Source: Sporosarcina koreensis
GTDB taxonomy: Bacteria > Bacillota > Bacilli > Bacillales_A > Planococcaceae
Direction of reading: 5' to 3'
NCBI RefSeq assembly: GCF_001531445.1
Contig: NZ_LQYA01000109.1
Span: 30,791-74,485 of the forward strand
DNA: 43,695 nucleotides
How positions within the stretch are numbered: the first letter of the stretch is position 1; each line of letters starts with the position of its first letter. Of this stretch, positions 1 to 9,218 are shown piece by piece. The translations under genes were made by a program, and so were the position numbers. A model generated the notes under the pieces. The model saw only the letters and a program-made list of their open reading frames with translations, was not told the origin of the DNA and did no database searches.

Positions 1-789
1 CGGGAGAAGCTTGGCTTGAATGAACCGGCGCCTGTGCAATACCTCAGTTATATGAAGAATGTTCTTCAGGGCGATCTTGGAAATTCGGTTCGCAGCGGCC
101 GTGCCGTCACGGATGAAATAAAGGCACGGTTTTGGACAACTGTGGAGCTGTCCTTTTATGCAACGGTCCTCGCCGTGTTCCTTGGATTGATTGCCGGCAT
201 CATTTCGGCTGTCCGGCATTATACATGGTCCGACGTTTCAATAATGATTGTCGCGCTTTTCGGCTTATCGATGCCGAATTTCTGGTTTGGACTCATGCTC
301 ATCCAATGGTTCGCGATCGGTCCGGATTGGATGCCGGACTTCATGAAAATGCGTCCGTCCGGCTGGGGGGATGATTGGCGACAGTTGTTTCTGCCCGTCA
401 TCACGCTTGGAACTGGAGGGGCCGCGATCATTGCGCGGATGACGCGTTCATCGATGTTGGAAGTTATAGGACAGGACTACATTCGGACGGCAAGGGCGAA
501 AGGGATGGGGGAGCGTGTCGTCATTTATCGCCATGCGCTGAAAAACGCAATGATTCCCGTCATTACGGTTGTCGGGCTTGAGTTCGGCGGTTTTCTTGGC
601 GGAGCCGTATTGACGGAATCGGTTTTTGCAATAAACGGCATGGGGCAACTGACAATCAATGCAATCCGGACGAGGGACTTTCCGATCGTTCAGGGGGCTG
701 TCCTCGTCATTTCCTTCCTGTTCGTGTTTGTGAATTTGCTCGTCGATATATCGTACCGCATGCTGAACAAGCGGATTGATTTGAACTGA
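1..789 (+). CDS. Oligopeptide/dipeptide ABC transporter permease, B-type (5' truncated)
   Basis: Inner-membrane permease of a peptide importer of the Opp/Dpp/App class. The reading frame is open from base 1 (RE-KLGLNEPAP), so the true start lies outside the window. The TTG at base 16 is only the first possible start codon, not a credible start. The opening LGLNEPAPVQYLSYMKN-VLQGDLGNS segment is typical of the B-type (DppB/OppB) subunit just after its first membrane helix. Several hydrophobic helices follow, then the EAA loop (IRTARAKGMGERVVIYRHAL, about residues 160-180 of the visible part) that docks on the ATPases, then GMGQLTINAIRTRDFP near the end. It lies 27 bp upstream of the first ATPase gene, in an operon. 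No C-type permease lies between it and the ATPase genes, so that subunit is probably encoded upstream of the window or elsewhere. Peptide size preference cannot be read from sequence. Confidence 0.93.
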   Translation, partial: REKLGLNEPAPVQYLSYMKNVLQGDLGNSVRSGRAVTDEIKARFWTTVELSFYATVLAVFLGLIAGIISAVRHYTWSDVSIMIVALFGLSMPNFWFGLMLIQWFAIGPDWMPDFMKMRPSGWGDDWRQLFLPVITLGTGGAAIIARMTRSSMLEVIGQDYIRTARAKGMGERVVIYRHALKNAMIPVITVVGLEFGGFLGGAVLTESVFAINGMGQLTINAIRTRDFPIVQGAVLVISFLFVFVNLLVDISYRMLNKRIDLN

Positions 790-816
790 TTCCTGGTTGA
801 AAGGGAGGTGTCCTGA

Positions 817-1869
817 ATGAAAACGGAATTACTGGAAGTGCGGGATCTCCGCACATCTTTTTATACGGATGACGGTGAAGTGAAGGCGGTTGATGGCGTG
901 AGTTTCACCCTTCCAGAAGGGAAGACGCTTGGAATTGTCGGAGAGTCGGGTTCAGGGAAGAGCATTACCGCACTTTCGATTTTGAAGCTTCTTGCGACGA
1001 ATGGAAAAATAATAGGGGGAGAAGTCAGATTCAAAGGGGAGGATCTTCTTTCTTTCTCTGATAAGAAAATGCGGGATATCCGGGGAAATGCGATTTCAAT
1101 GATCTTCCAGGAACCGATGACGTCGTTGAATCCTGTGTTCACGGTCGGCCAGCAGATCAGCGAGTCGCTAATGGAGCATCAGGATTTGTCGAAGAAAGCG
1201 GCATATGTGAAATCCGTCGAATTGTTGAAGCTCGTCGGAATTCCCTCACCGGACAAGCGCGTGAAGCAATATCCATACGAATTATCGGGTGGGATGCGGC
1301 AACGTGTCATGATTGCGATGGCGCTTGCCTGCAATCCGGAAATTTTGATTGCTGATGAGCCGACGACTGCGCTTGACGTCACGATCCAGGCACAAATCCT
1401 TAGGCTTATCCGCGATTTGCAGAAGCGACTCGGCATGTCAGTCATCATGATTACGCATGACCTCGGCGTCGTGGCGGAAACATGTGAAGAGGTCGTCGTC
1501 ATGTATGCGGGGCAGGTCGTCGAATATTCGGATGTCGTGACTCTTTTCCAGAAGCCGAAGCATCCGTATACAATCGGTTTGATGAATTCATTGCCAAGAC
1601 ACGATGTAGAGCTTGAAAAACTGGAGTCAATCAGCGGGAACGTGCCAAATCCGAAAGAGATGCCGATTGGGTGTAGATTTGCCCCGAGGTGTCCTGTTGC
1701 GACTGATTTATGCAGAAATGTCATGCCGGATTTGCTGAAGGATGAGGAAGGAAACGATGTGCGCTGCTGGATTTATTCTGAAAAATGGGAAGGCGAATCG
1801 GAGGTGATTGTCTATGGCGAAAAAAGAATTGCTCAAAGTCGAGGGACTGAAACAATACTTTCCGATTAA
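817..1869 (+). CDS. oppD: Peptide ABC transporter ATP-binding protein, OppD/DppD type
   Basis: Cytoplasmic ATPase (350 aa) that powers the peptide importer encoded by this operon. Visible motifs are Walker A GESGSGKS (about residue 42), Q-loop [13 protein letters not shown] signature LSGGMRQR, Walker [13 protein letters not shown] and switch His ITHDLGV. The C-terminal oligopeptide-transport extension [15 protein letters not shown] has the spaced cysteines usual in this family. The ATG at 817 is preceded by GGGAGGTG. The gene overlaps the next ATPase gene by 56 bases, because its last ~19 codons run through the following ribosome binding site and start. This is a longer overlap than usual and suggests tight translational coupling. 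The opp symbol is family-level; dpp or app would fit as well. Confidence 0.93.
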   Translation: MKTELLEVRDLRTSFYTDDGEVKAVDGVSFTLPEGKTLGIVGESGSGKSITALSILKLLATNGKIIGGEVRFKGEDLLSFSDKKMRDIRGNAISMIFQEPMTSLNPVFTVGQQISESLMEHQDLSKKAAYVKSVELLKLVGIPSPDKRVKQYPYELSGGMRQRVMIAMALACNPEILIADEPTTALDVTIQAQILRLIRDLQKRLGMSVIMITHDLGVVAETCEEVVVMYAGQVVEYSDVVTLFQKPKHPYTIGLMNSLPRHDVELEKLESISGNVPNPKEMPIGCRFAPRCPVATDLCRNVMPDLLKDEEGNDVRCWIYSEKWEGESEVIVYGEKRIAQSRGTETILSD

Positions 1870-2845
1870 AGGCGGAATGATGGGACGCACGATCAACCAC
1901 GTAAAAGCGGTCGATGATATTAGTTTTACGATTTATGAAGGGGAAACGGTCAGCATTGTCGGGGAGTCCGGCTGTGGGAAATCGACGACGGGCCGTGCGA
2001 TCCTCCGTCTGGAAGAGCCGACGGAAGGAGCCGTTACGTTTAACGGCCTGGAACTGACATCATTGTCGAAGCGGGAGATGCGGAAGCAGCGCAAGGATTT
2101 ACAGATCATCTTCCAAGATCCATATGCGTCCATCAACCCGCGCCAAACTGTGGCGGATATCCTTGATGAAGCGATGGCGATCCAGAAAGTGTTGCCCCCG
2201 AAGGAAAGAAGAACCCGCATAATTGAACTGCTGGAAACAGTCGGGTTGAATGAATACCAAGCGGACCGGTACCCGCACGAATTTTCCGGCGGTCAGCGGC
2301 AGCGTATCGGTATTGCCCGGGCGTTGTCGGTCAATCCGAAGCTTATCATATGCGATGAGGCAGTTTCCGCACTCGACGTCTCCATTCAAGCGCAAGTGCT
2401 GAACTTATTGAAGGATTTGCAAAAGGAATTCAAATTGACCTATTTATTCATATCACATGACTTAGGCGTCGTCCGTCATATTTCGGACCGGGTCATCGTC
2501 ATGTATGTCGGAAAGATTGTCGAAATCGGCGATAAATATTCGATTTTCGAAAATCCGAAGCATCCATACACGAAGGCGCTGCTTTCCGCTATCCCAGTCC
2601 CGGATCCGACACGCGAAAAAAAGCATATCGTCCTCACGGGGGATGTCCCTTCGCCGATCGACCCGCCGACAGGGTGCCGTTTCCATACACGCTGCCCGTT
2701 CGCACAGGAAAAGTGCAAAATCGACGTGCCGGCATTGCGTACGCATGAATCGATGATCGACGGGCATAAAGCCGCCTGCCATTATGTCGAGGAAATTGAA
2801 AATGGCGAGCTGCGAGTGAAAGGGTTTGAGGAAGCTGTGTTTTAA
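1814..2845 (+). CDS. oppF: Peptide ABC transporter ATP-binding protein, OppF/DppF type
   Basis: Second ATPase (343 aa) of the importer, expected to pair with the OppD-type subunit under the permeases. Motifs are Walker [10 protein letters not shown]-loop [11 protein letters not shown], signature FSGGQRQR, Walker [14 protein letters not shown]-loop [10 protein letters not shown], and the C-terminal [15 protein letters not shown] oligopeptide-binding extension. The commoner Walker B text is DEPVSALD; here Pro is Ala, which should be harmless. I chose the ATG at 1814 because GGAGGTGA sits about 6 bases upstream inside the OppD gene. An in-frame TTG at 1808 would bury that site. A strong terminator follows within 55 bp, so this is the last gene of the operon. 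Confidence 0.92.
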   Translation: MAKKELLKVEGLKQYFPIKGGMMGRTINHVKAVDDISFTIYEGETVSIVGESGCGKSTTGRAILRLEEPTEGAVTFNGLELTSLSKREMRKQRKDLQIIFQDPYASINPRQTVADILDEAMAIQKVLPPKERRTRIIELLETVGLNEYQADRYPHEFSGGQRQRIGIARALSVNPKLIICDEAVSALDVSIQAQVLNLLKDLQKEFKLTYLFISHDLGVVRHISDRVIVMYVGKIVEIGDKYSIFENPKHPYTKALLSAIPVPDPTREKKHIVLTGDVPSPIDPPTGCRFHTRCPFAQEKCKIDVPALRTHESMIDGHKAACHYVEEIENGELRVKGFEEAVF

Positions 2846-2895
2846 ACTGAATTGGCCTGAAAATTATAAGCGATTTACTGAATATTGCAAAATGT

Positions 2896-2930
2896 GCCCT
2901 GTAGAAAGAATTCTTTCTGCGGGGCTTTTT
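2896..2930 (+). terminator. Rho-independent terminator of the peptide-importer operon
   Basis: GCCCTGTAGAAAGAA pairs with TTCTTTCTGCGGGGC (15 potential pairs, two of them G-U, with the central bases forming the loop), directly followed by TTTTT. It lies 50 bp after the OppF-type gene. Confidence 0.85.
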
Positions 2931-2948
2931 GTCGTTTCAAAAAAGTAG

Positions 2949-3003
2949 TTTAAGAAAAGTGTAAGAATCCATTTAGTGATATGTAAGAGCAGTTCACTAC
3001 GAT
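2949..3003 (+). promoter_or_regulatory. Four-unit 11-bp-phased activator box and -10 of the adhesin-sortase operon
   Basis: Heptamers start exactly every 11 bp: TTTAAGA (2949), TGTAAGA (2960), ATTTAGT (2971, degenerate) and TGTAAGA (2982). The last heptamer ends at 2988, and 9 bp later comes TACGAT (2998-3003), a 4/6 match to TATAAT that keeps T1, A2 and T6. No -35 hexamer is recognisable. Heptamer direct repeats with 4-bp spacers just upstream of -10 are the known operator layout of SARP-type activators. The same box precedes the exopolysaccharide operon (9145) and the cyclase-kinase genes (16262). A SARP-type response regulator is encoded at 20340-21467. Binding by that protein is inference. 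Confidence 0.6.
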
Positions 3004-3134
3004 GGGATTGGTGAAAAATAAAGTCGAAGGGGATGGATAAGTTACGGTCATCTCAAAATAAATGACGTTTGTCAATGTCGAAGCCACGTGAAAGACTATC
3101 AACTGTAATGCAAGAAATAGGGAAGGAGTACCGT

Positions 3135-6100
3135 ATGAAAAAAGTATATGTATTTATGTTAATGCTGTTGCTAATTGGGCAGACAATCTTGGGGCCGATG
3201 GCGACGGTTAGTGCGAGTGAGATTGATCCGCCGATCACTAGTTCAGATGAAGATAATAATGAAAATCCAGTTGATGATGGAGATCCAGAATCCGAAATCA
3301 CTGAAAAGCCCTTGAGGGACGCGTGCGGTGAAGAACAGCAGGGTGGTGGAGAAATTGTGAGCAGTGGAGATACTGCTGGAATTGAAATTGATGGTGATGA
3401 GCTGGTTGAGGGAGTGGAGGATTGTGAACAACCGACTTCTTTAATAATGATGTCGGATAATGATCCTGTGGTAGATCCTTCAGTTATTCACACAATAACT
3501 CCGTCCATAAATCTATCAGATCCGAGTTACCGTCCGAAAATGGGTGATGAACTTTCATTAGAACTACAATTCACTTTACCAAGCAATCATAATTATGGAG
3601 AAGGTTCCACATTAACTTACGAGTTGCCTGAACCGCTGAAGGCTGTGAGTGGATCAGGCGATTTATACAATGGAGAGTTTCCTCCTGTTACGTATGCATC
3701 ATTTGTTGTAAGTAACGGGCAAGTAGTCATCACATTTAATGATGAAATTCGTTTCCAAGGTAAAGAGGGCTCCGGTGGAATTGAAACAACTGGATACTTT
3801 AACATTCAAGCGAAGTTTGAGTCGGATAATAAAGAATTAGAGCAAGACCTAATATTGCCTAATAATGGTGTTAACGAAACAAAAAAATTACACTTCCAAC
3901 CAACTGGAGGGGCGAAAGTTAAAAAAAGCTCTTCAGCTGATAATGGTGGCGCTAACAGTCGATTTATAAAATGGACAGTGGAAGTTAATACGGTAATGGA
4001 CGACCTTGGAACGGGTGTCGAATTCACAGATACTCTTAGAGGGAAACATAAATATGACCCAACATCACTTAAAGTTACGCAAAAAACATTAGGTACCGAC
4101 GGATCAGTAATTGGTGCAGAAACAGATGTTACGAGTGATTTTTCACCACTAAATGCTGAATCCAATGACTTCACATTGAGCCTAACAGGTAAATATGCTT
4201 ATACAATTGAATATCAAACGATTCCCGACGACTCGGATGAAGCAGAAGAAACCTTAGGGAATACAGGCAACTTTAATGGAGCATCAGATCCACAATCAAC
4301 AACAATCAAGTATGGTTCTCCTTTATCAAAGTCCGTTAGTAAAAGTGGCGAAAAAGCAAATTGGACGATAAAAGTAAATGAGAATCGTAGACCATTGGAG
4401 GCAGGTCTGACGATTACAGATACTTGGAAAACCAATGCGGATAAGCATGAACTTGTTGGAAATATCAATGTCAGTGACCTTACTCTCAATACTGATTATG
4501 AGGTGACTACTTCGGAAACAGGTTTCGTTCTAAAACTATTAAAATCTGTTTCAGATGAATTCACCATTACGTATACGACTAAACCGAAAGATTTGGTAAC
4601 AGGAGATATTCCGATTAAAAATGAGGTTGTTCGCAGTGATCGGCAAAATGATAAAAAAAATGCAACAGCTTCTTACAGCCAGAATGTAATAACCAAGTCC
4701 AACTCAAACATCAATTATCAAAGCAAAACAGTAGATTGGACAATAGTATTGAACAGTGCTAGATACACAATGAGTAACATTGTTTTAGATGATGTTTTTG
4801 AAAAGCAAAATCTGAAGATTGTAGACGGCACATTTAAAGTAATGATTAATGGTTCAGAGCTTCCGTATGAGTTTACGGATGTGGATGGGACTACGTCTGG
4901 TGATAAAAAAGGTGGATTCAAACTTGAAATCGATGGGCCGATTTCTGATCCTATTACAATTACGTATACAACTGAATATGTTGTTCGAGGTGCAACTAAC
5001 CTTGATACGTATACAAATGTCGGTAACCTCAAATGGGAAGCAGGCAGCAAAACCTATAATGTAAATGATATAACAAGCACCGTAGACATTAATAACCAGC
5101 AAAAAGGCAAAGGTTATAAAACAGGTAACTACAACTATGAGCATAAAAAATTCGAATGGAGTGTAGGAATTAACTACAACTTTGATGAAATTACAAATGC
5201 CATATTTACAGACACATTATCAGATTCCCAAGTAGTAGATCGTGATTCGATTAAAGTATACAAGCTGGATTTAACATCTGGCGGTGATGGAGTACCAGAT
5301 GAAGAGAATCCTCTAAGTGAGGGCGCAGACTATACATTAACACCAGGTTCATTAGAAAACTCTTTCACAATTACATTCAATAAAGAAATTGTTGATGCAT
5401 ACCTCATAGTTTATGAATCTAGAAATAAACATGATTTCTATGCGCCAAACCCTAATAAGGAAACTGTGAAAAATAATGCGGAGCTTACAGGTACAACCCC
5501 GACAGGATCTTATTCAGGGAAATGGAATAGAGAGGTAACTGTTGAACACACAGAAAAACTAATTACTAAAAATGCATCACAAGTCAGTGGTTCCGCAAGG
5601 TTTAATTGGACGATGAATCTAAACTGGGGACAATCGACTCTGAAAAATGCGGTGATTACAGATACGATAGGTAACGATGATGAGGGGAATCCGAACCAAA
5701 TAGTTAATAAAGATTCCTTCCAAATCTGCGAAATGAATTTCAAAGGTACAAATTCAGCGCCAAATCTAGGGACATGTCATGAACCAGGCACAGGCCTTTA
5801 TGATATCTCTTTTGAAAATCTTAATGATCCAAATGCAACATTTGAAATTAATTTTAATCAAGAAGAACTAACAAAAGCGTATGTTGTAAAATACGAAACC
5901 TATTTCTTAGGTGCATCAGGCGAGACAGTTGTAAACAAGGCACATCTATCCTATGGATCGAATGATGAAACTAGTGTTACTGAAGATGAATCAAACTTTA
6001 GTAAATCATTCAACTTTTCAGGAGGTGCTGATGCAAAAAAAGGTCAGCTTGTAATCACAAAAGTTGACAAAGATAATGAAGAATTAAAGTTATCAGGTGC

Positions 6101-8426
6101 CGAATTTGAACTGTGGAGCGCAGAAACTGACGGATTTTTAATCGAACGAGTGTCCACCGACGCAGATGGTGTTTATACATTCCAAACTAAAGTCGGACAA
6201 GGTAACTATTATTTAGTCGAAACACAAGCACCAAGTGACTATAATTTGGAGGTATCAGAATATAAAAATCGGAAATTGGTCCCCATTAAAGACAATGGTG
6301 ATCCGAAAACGCCAAATTATGTTGAATATTTAACTGTTAAGAATGAAAAAATTGAACAGTCATTTGAATTAGTTAAAACTGATTCAGATGGTAACCCGCT
6401 TGAAGGTGTTGAATTCGAACTTCGAATGAAAGATGCCAATGGACAATATATCATCGTAGACGAGCATAAGTCATTACTGTCAAATGACGAAGGTGAAATT
6501 TACATCGATGGCCTTGAACCTGGCGACTATCAGCTTATCGAAATAAAAACTAAAGATGATAGCTACTGGTTAGATAAAACACCGATTGAATTTACCATTG
6601 TAAAAGATCAGATGGCAATCAAAAAATTAACAATGAAGAACTATAAACAAGGCGAGTTAATAGTTGAAAAAGTCGATGCGGCCGATTCAACCATCTTCCT
6701 CAAAGGTGCTGTATTTGAATTAGTGAATAAAGAGGGTAATCAAATCTCTTATACTGCAACGACAGGTGATGACGGGATTGCCAAATTTACAGGTGTCAAA
6801 TACGGATCTTATATTCTGAAAGAAATAACCCCTCCTCAGGAGTATGTCGGCATATCCGAAGACATTGAAATTGAAATCGATTCGCCGACAAAAGATTATG
6901 GTGCAATCCGCAACGAAAAAATCCATCAGGCTGTCAAATTGGTGAAAGTGGATGGCGTCAGCAATGAAACGTTAAAAGGTGCAGAGTTCGTACTATACGA
7001 TGCTGCTGACGACAGCATTGTAACAGACAAAGAAGGAAATGAAATTCGCCGAACAACAGATGATCATGGTGAAATTACCGTAAATAACCTAGAGCCAGGA
7101 GAATATTACTTCCTTGAAACGAGAGCACCGGAACATTATTTCTTGGATACCGATGAAGAAAACCGAAAAACAGCAGCCTTTACGATCAACAAAGATCAGA
7201 CGAAATTTACTGACGTGACGATGGACAACAAACGTGGCAAGGGTAGTCTCATCATTAGTAAGGAAGATGCTGCTGACGGCGCTAAACTATCCGGCACCGA
7301 ATTCGAATTGACGAACAGCAGTGGCGATGTAGTTGGAGGTAGAAGGATAACCGATTCCAACGGGCAAATAGAATATACCGATTTACCTTACGACATATAC
7401 AAGCTGAAAGAAACAAAGGCAAAAGCGGGTTATGTAATTGATGAGAAAGAACATACGATTGTTGTAAGTGATGCTGCTGAAGACGGCAAAGCATTCAGCA
7501 AAACGATCACGAACAAAAAGATTACTCATTCCGTACATCTTACAAAATACAATGCAGATAAGTTGTTGGTCCTTCCAAATGCAGTATTTGAGTTGCGTAT
7601 GATGAATGAAAGCTTGCCTGAAGGGTATGAAGTTGTAACTACGATTGATCCTGAGAAACTCGTAACAGATGAAAATGGAAAGATTTATCTGGACGAGCTC
7701 GATCCGGGAGACTATCAATTCGTAGAGACAAAAGCTCCTTCTGGTTATTATGTGAATAAAGAACCGGTAAGCTTTACGATAACAGAGAACCAGACGGAAA
7801 CAGTGGGTGTTGAAAAAACAAACACTCTAATTCCAGATCCGGTTTGGCCAGTAGAACCAGGTAAACCTGTGGACCCTGAAGATCCAGGCAAACCGGTAGA
7901 CCCGACTGAACCTGGCGAACCAAACAGACCGGGTGAAGATCCAACCAACCCAGGCAAAGATCCAAGCAAACCGGTAGATCCGGATAAACCCGGCGAGCCG
8001 AATAGACCAGGTGAAGACCCAAAAAATCCAGATAAAGAGGATCCAACCGATTCCGAAAAACCGGGTAAACCAGGGGAAGAGAATCCATCAAATGTTCCAA
8101 ATGATGAAGATCCTATAACAGAAGAAAAACCAATAACGCCAGGAAAGCCTAGCGACAAGGACGATTCCAACAATGGCCCAGCAGACAACCATAACGGCAA
8201 TGTCAACAATGGAACGACAGACGGCCAACCTGATTCTTCCACGACAGGTACAGGAGACGTCGAAAGTGACGACGGTTCTAAAGTGGACGGTCAAAACGTG
8301 AATGCATCTGGAAAGGACACCCTCCCACAAACAGGCGAACAGCATTTGCTGTACATGATTATCCTTGGATTCGCCTTAATGGTAATCGGTGGTTTCATGG
8401 TCGTTCGTCGCAAGTCAGTTGAATAA
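3135..8426 (+). CDS. Large LPXTG-anchored adhesin with Cna-type A and B repeats
   Basis: Secreted, wall-anchored surface protein of 1763 aa. It opens with a Sec signal peptide (MKKVYVFMLMLLLIGQ..., cleavage near SAS-EID about residue 28) and an acidic stretch. About five collagen-binding/isopeptide-type modules follow, each opening with a [KND]WT.-N motif (near residues 278, 409, 534, 674, 824). Then come six SpaA/Cna-B repeats of ~95 residues from about residue 970, with K-D strands and LVETQAP/FLETRAP-type closing motifs, suggesting internal Lys-Asn isopeptide bonds. A PxxPGKPVDP-rich wall-spanning stalk covers about 1568-1672. LPQTG (1730-1734), a hydrophobic helix and RRK complete the sorting signal. 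The ATG at 3135 was chosen because AAGGAG lies 6 bases upstream and a signal peptide starts there; an in-frame TTG at 3069 lacks both. The sortase gene begins 15 bp downstream. The ligand is unknown; a role in matrix or adhesion is inferred. Confidence 0.92.
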   Translation: MKKVYVFMLMLLLIGQTILGPMATVSASEIDPPITSSDEDNNENPVDDGDPESEITEKPLRDACGEEQQGGGEIVSSGDTAGIEIDGDELVEGVEDCEQPTSLIMMSDNDPVVDPSVIHTITPSINLSDPSYRPKMGDELSLELQFTLPSNHNYGEGSTLTYELPEPLKAVSGSGDLYNGEFPPVTYASFVVSNGQVVITFNDEIRFQGKEGSGGIETTGYFNIQAKFESDNKELEQDLILPNNGVNETKKLHFQPTGGAKVKKSSSADNGGANSRFIKWTVEVNTVMDDLGTGVEFTDTLRGKHKYDPTSLKVTQKTLGTDGSVIGAETDVTSDFSPLNAESNDFTLSLTGKYAYTIEYQTIPDDSDEAEETLGNTGNFNGASDPQSTTIKYGSPLSKSVSKSGEKANWTIKVNENRRPLEAGLTITDTWKTNADKHELVGNINVSDLTLNTDYEVTTSETGFVLKLLKSVSDEFTITYTTKPKDLVTGDIPIKNEVVRSDRQNDKKNATASYSQNVITKSNSNINYQSKTVDWTIVLNSARYTMSNIVLDDVFEKQNLKIVDGTFKVMINGSELPYEFTDVDGTTSGDKKGGFKLEIDGPISDPITITYTTEYVVRGATNLDTYTNVGNLKWEAGSKTYNVNDITSTVDINNQQKGKGYKTGNYNYEHKKFEWSVGINYNFDEITNAIFTDTLSDSQVVDRDSIKVYKLDLTSGGDGVPDEENPLSEGADYTLTPGSLENSFTITFNKEIVDAYLIVYESRNKHDFYAPNPNKETVKNNAELTGTTPTGSYSGKWNREVTVEHTEKLITKNASQVSGSARFNWTMNLNWGQSTLKNAVITDTIGNDDEGNPNQIVNKDSFQICEMNFKGTNSAPNLGTCHEPGTGLYDISFENLNDPNATFEINFNQEELTKAYVVKYETYFLGASGETVVNKAHLSYGSNDETSVTEDESNFSKSFNFSGGADAKKGQLVITKVDKDNEELKLSGAEFELWSAETDGFLIERVSTDADGVYTFQTKVGQGNYYLVETQAPSDYNLEVSEYKNRKLVPIKDNGDPKTPNYVEYLTVKNEKIEQSFELVKTDSDGNPLEGVEFELRMKDANGQYIIVDEHKSLLSNDEGEIYIDGLEPGDYQLIEIKTKDDSYWLDKTPIEFTIVKDQMAIKKLTMKNYKQGELIVEKVDAADSTIFLKGAVFELVNKEGNQISYTATTGDDGIAKFTGVKYGSYILKEITPPQEYVGISEDIEIEIDSPTKDYGAIRNEKIHQAVKLVKVDGVSNETLKGAEFVLYDAADDSIVTDKEGNEIRRTTDDHGEITVNNLEPGEYYFLETRAPEHYFLDTDEENRKTAAFTINKDQTKFTDVTMDNKRGKGSLIISKEDAADGAKLSGTEFELTNSSGDVVGGRRITDSNGQIEYTDLPYDIYKLKETKAKAGYVIDEKEHTIVVSDAAEDGKAFSKTITNKKITHSVHLTKYNADKLLVLPNAVFELRMMNESLPEGYEVVTTIDPEKLVTDENGKIYLDELDPGDYQFVETKAPSGYYVNKEPVSFTITENQTETVGVEKTNTLIPDPVWPVEPGKPVDPEDPGKPVDPTEPGEPNRPGEDPTNPGKDPSKPVDPDKPGEPNRPGEDPKNPDKEDPTDSEKPGKPGEENPSNVPNDEDPITEEKPITPGKPSDKDDSNNGPADNHNGNVNNGTTDGQPDSSTTGTGDVESDDGSKVDGQNVNASGKDTLPQTGEQHLLYMIILGFALMVIGGFMVVRRKSVE

Positions 8427-8441
8427 GTAAAGGAAGAGAGG

Positions 8442-9053
8442 ATGAGAACCTTGAAAAACAAAAAAGCGGTAGTTGGTATTTTGTTTTTGCTAGCGGGGCT
8501 CGTCCTCGTTTCTTTTCCGCTTTATGTGGAGTGGAACCAATCCAAAGAAGTGAAGGCAATGGAACAAGCCTTGTCGCTCATCGCTGAATGGGATGGAGTG
8601 GAGCCGGTTCCATTGCAGCAAATTGAACATCTAACGTTGACACAAGAGCAGTTGGACAATGTTATGGAACTTGAGATTCCCTTCATTCATATGAAACAGC
8701 ATATTTTGAACGAAACGACCGATGAGAATCTCAACATCGCTCTTACGCAAATTAAACCCGATCAACAGCCGGGGGTAGGGAATTTCACGATCGCAGGCCA
8801 CCGAGGGTATCGGGATGGACGTCATTTCAGCAATCTATCAAAGGTCCCGATTGGTGAAAAGATCCAGCTTCATGCAGGCGATAAGACGTATGTCTATGAG
8901 ATTACGAGCAAAGAAGTCATTCAACCGACCTTCGTCGAAGTGCTGGATGATTCGGAAGGTAAAAATGAAATCACCTTAATAACTTGTACAGTTTCCGGCA
9001 AAGAGCGGGTTGCTGTGAAAGGCGAGTTGGTAGAGAGTATGGAGCGGAAATAG
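8442..9053 (+). CDS. Sortase (transpeptidase), probably dedicated to the adjacent LPQTG protein
   Basis: Membrane-bound cysteine transpeptidase (203 aa) that cleaves LPXTG between T and G and links the protein to peptidoglycan. An N-terminal membrane anchor covers about residues 8-28 (VVGILFLLAGLVLVSFPLYV). The catalytic set is visible: His120 in IAGHRGY, Cys182 in TLITCTVS and Arg189 seven residues later. The motifs fit class D or A better than the pilus-building class C; in particular there is no N-terminal lid motif and no second membrane helix. The start is supported by AAGGAAGAGAGG just before ATG. It is co-transcribed with the adhesin gene (15-bp gap) and followed by a terminator, so these two genes form a closed unit. 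Confidence 0.9.
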   Translation: MRTLKNKKAVVGILFLLAGLVLVSFPLYVEWNQSKEVKAMEQALSLIAEWDGVEPVPLQQIEHLTLTQEQLDNVMELEIPFIHMKQHILNETTDENLNIALTQIKPDQQPGVGNFTIAGHRGYRDGRHFSNLSKVPIGEKIQLHAGDKTYVYEITSKEVIQPTFVEVLDDSEGKNEITLITCTVSGKERVAVKGELVESMERK

Positions 9054-9066
9054 GAAAAAACTTAGG

Positions 9067-9100
9067 TGGGTCATTCCTTGTAAAGGGGATGGCTCATTTT
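9067..9100 (+). terminator. Rho-independent terminator after the sortase gene
   Basis: TGGGTCATTCCTT pairs with AGGGGATGGCTCA around a 4-base loop, with several G-U pairs, followed by TTTTTATT. It separates the adhesin-sortase unit from the exopolysaccharide operon. Confidence 0.75.
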
Positions 9101-9144
9101 TATTCTCAACTTATCGCCTTTGCTGATTGCTGAGTTGACGTTTT

Positions 9145-9177
9145 TTTAAGAGTCTTATAAGAAAGGACCTATATAAT
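9145..9177 (+). promoter_or_regulatory. 11-bp-phased activator box and -10 of the ydaJKLMN operon
   Basis: TTTAAGA (9145-9151) and TATAAGA (9156-9162) start 11 bp apart. Nine bases after the second comes a perfect -10, TATAAT (9172-9177). The place where a -35 would sit (about 9149-9154) is occupied by the repeats, as in activator-dependent promoters. TTGACG at 9135 is 31 bp from the -10 and cannot be the -35. Repeat sequence, phasing and distance match the boxes at 2949 and 16262. Confidence 0.65.
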
Positions 9178-9218
9178 TGCATATACAAAGTATCGCAGCA
9201 TGAGAAAGGAACTAGCGT

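Noticed and set aside
3069..3134. N-terminal extension of the adhesin from TTG 3069
   Set aside because: It would place 22 charged residues before the signal peptide; the ribosome binding site serves the ATG at 3135.
2931..3134. c-di-GMP (GEMM) riboswitch before the adhesin or polysaccharide operons
   Set aside because: I looked for the conserved GEMM core in the leaders at 2931-3134, 9101-9218 and 16235-16324 and saw none.
7748..8242. 164-codon antisense frame over the proline-rich stalk of the adhesin
   Set aside because: Gly/Ser/Phe-rich mirror of the PGKPVDP repeats; no ribosome binding site or independent support.
9135..9177. TTGACG at 9135 as -35 for the ydaJ promoter
   Set aside because: The spacing to TATAAT is 31 bp, far from 16-18.
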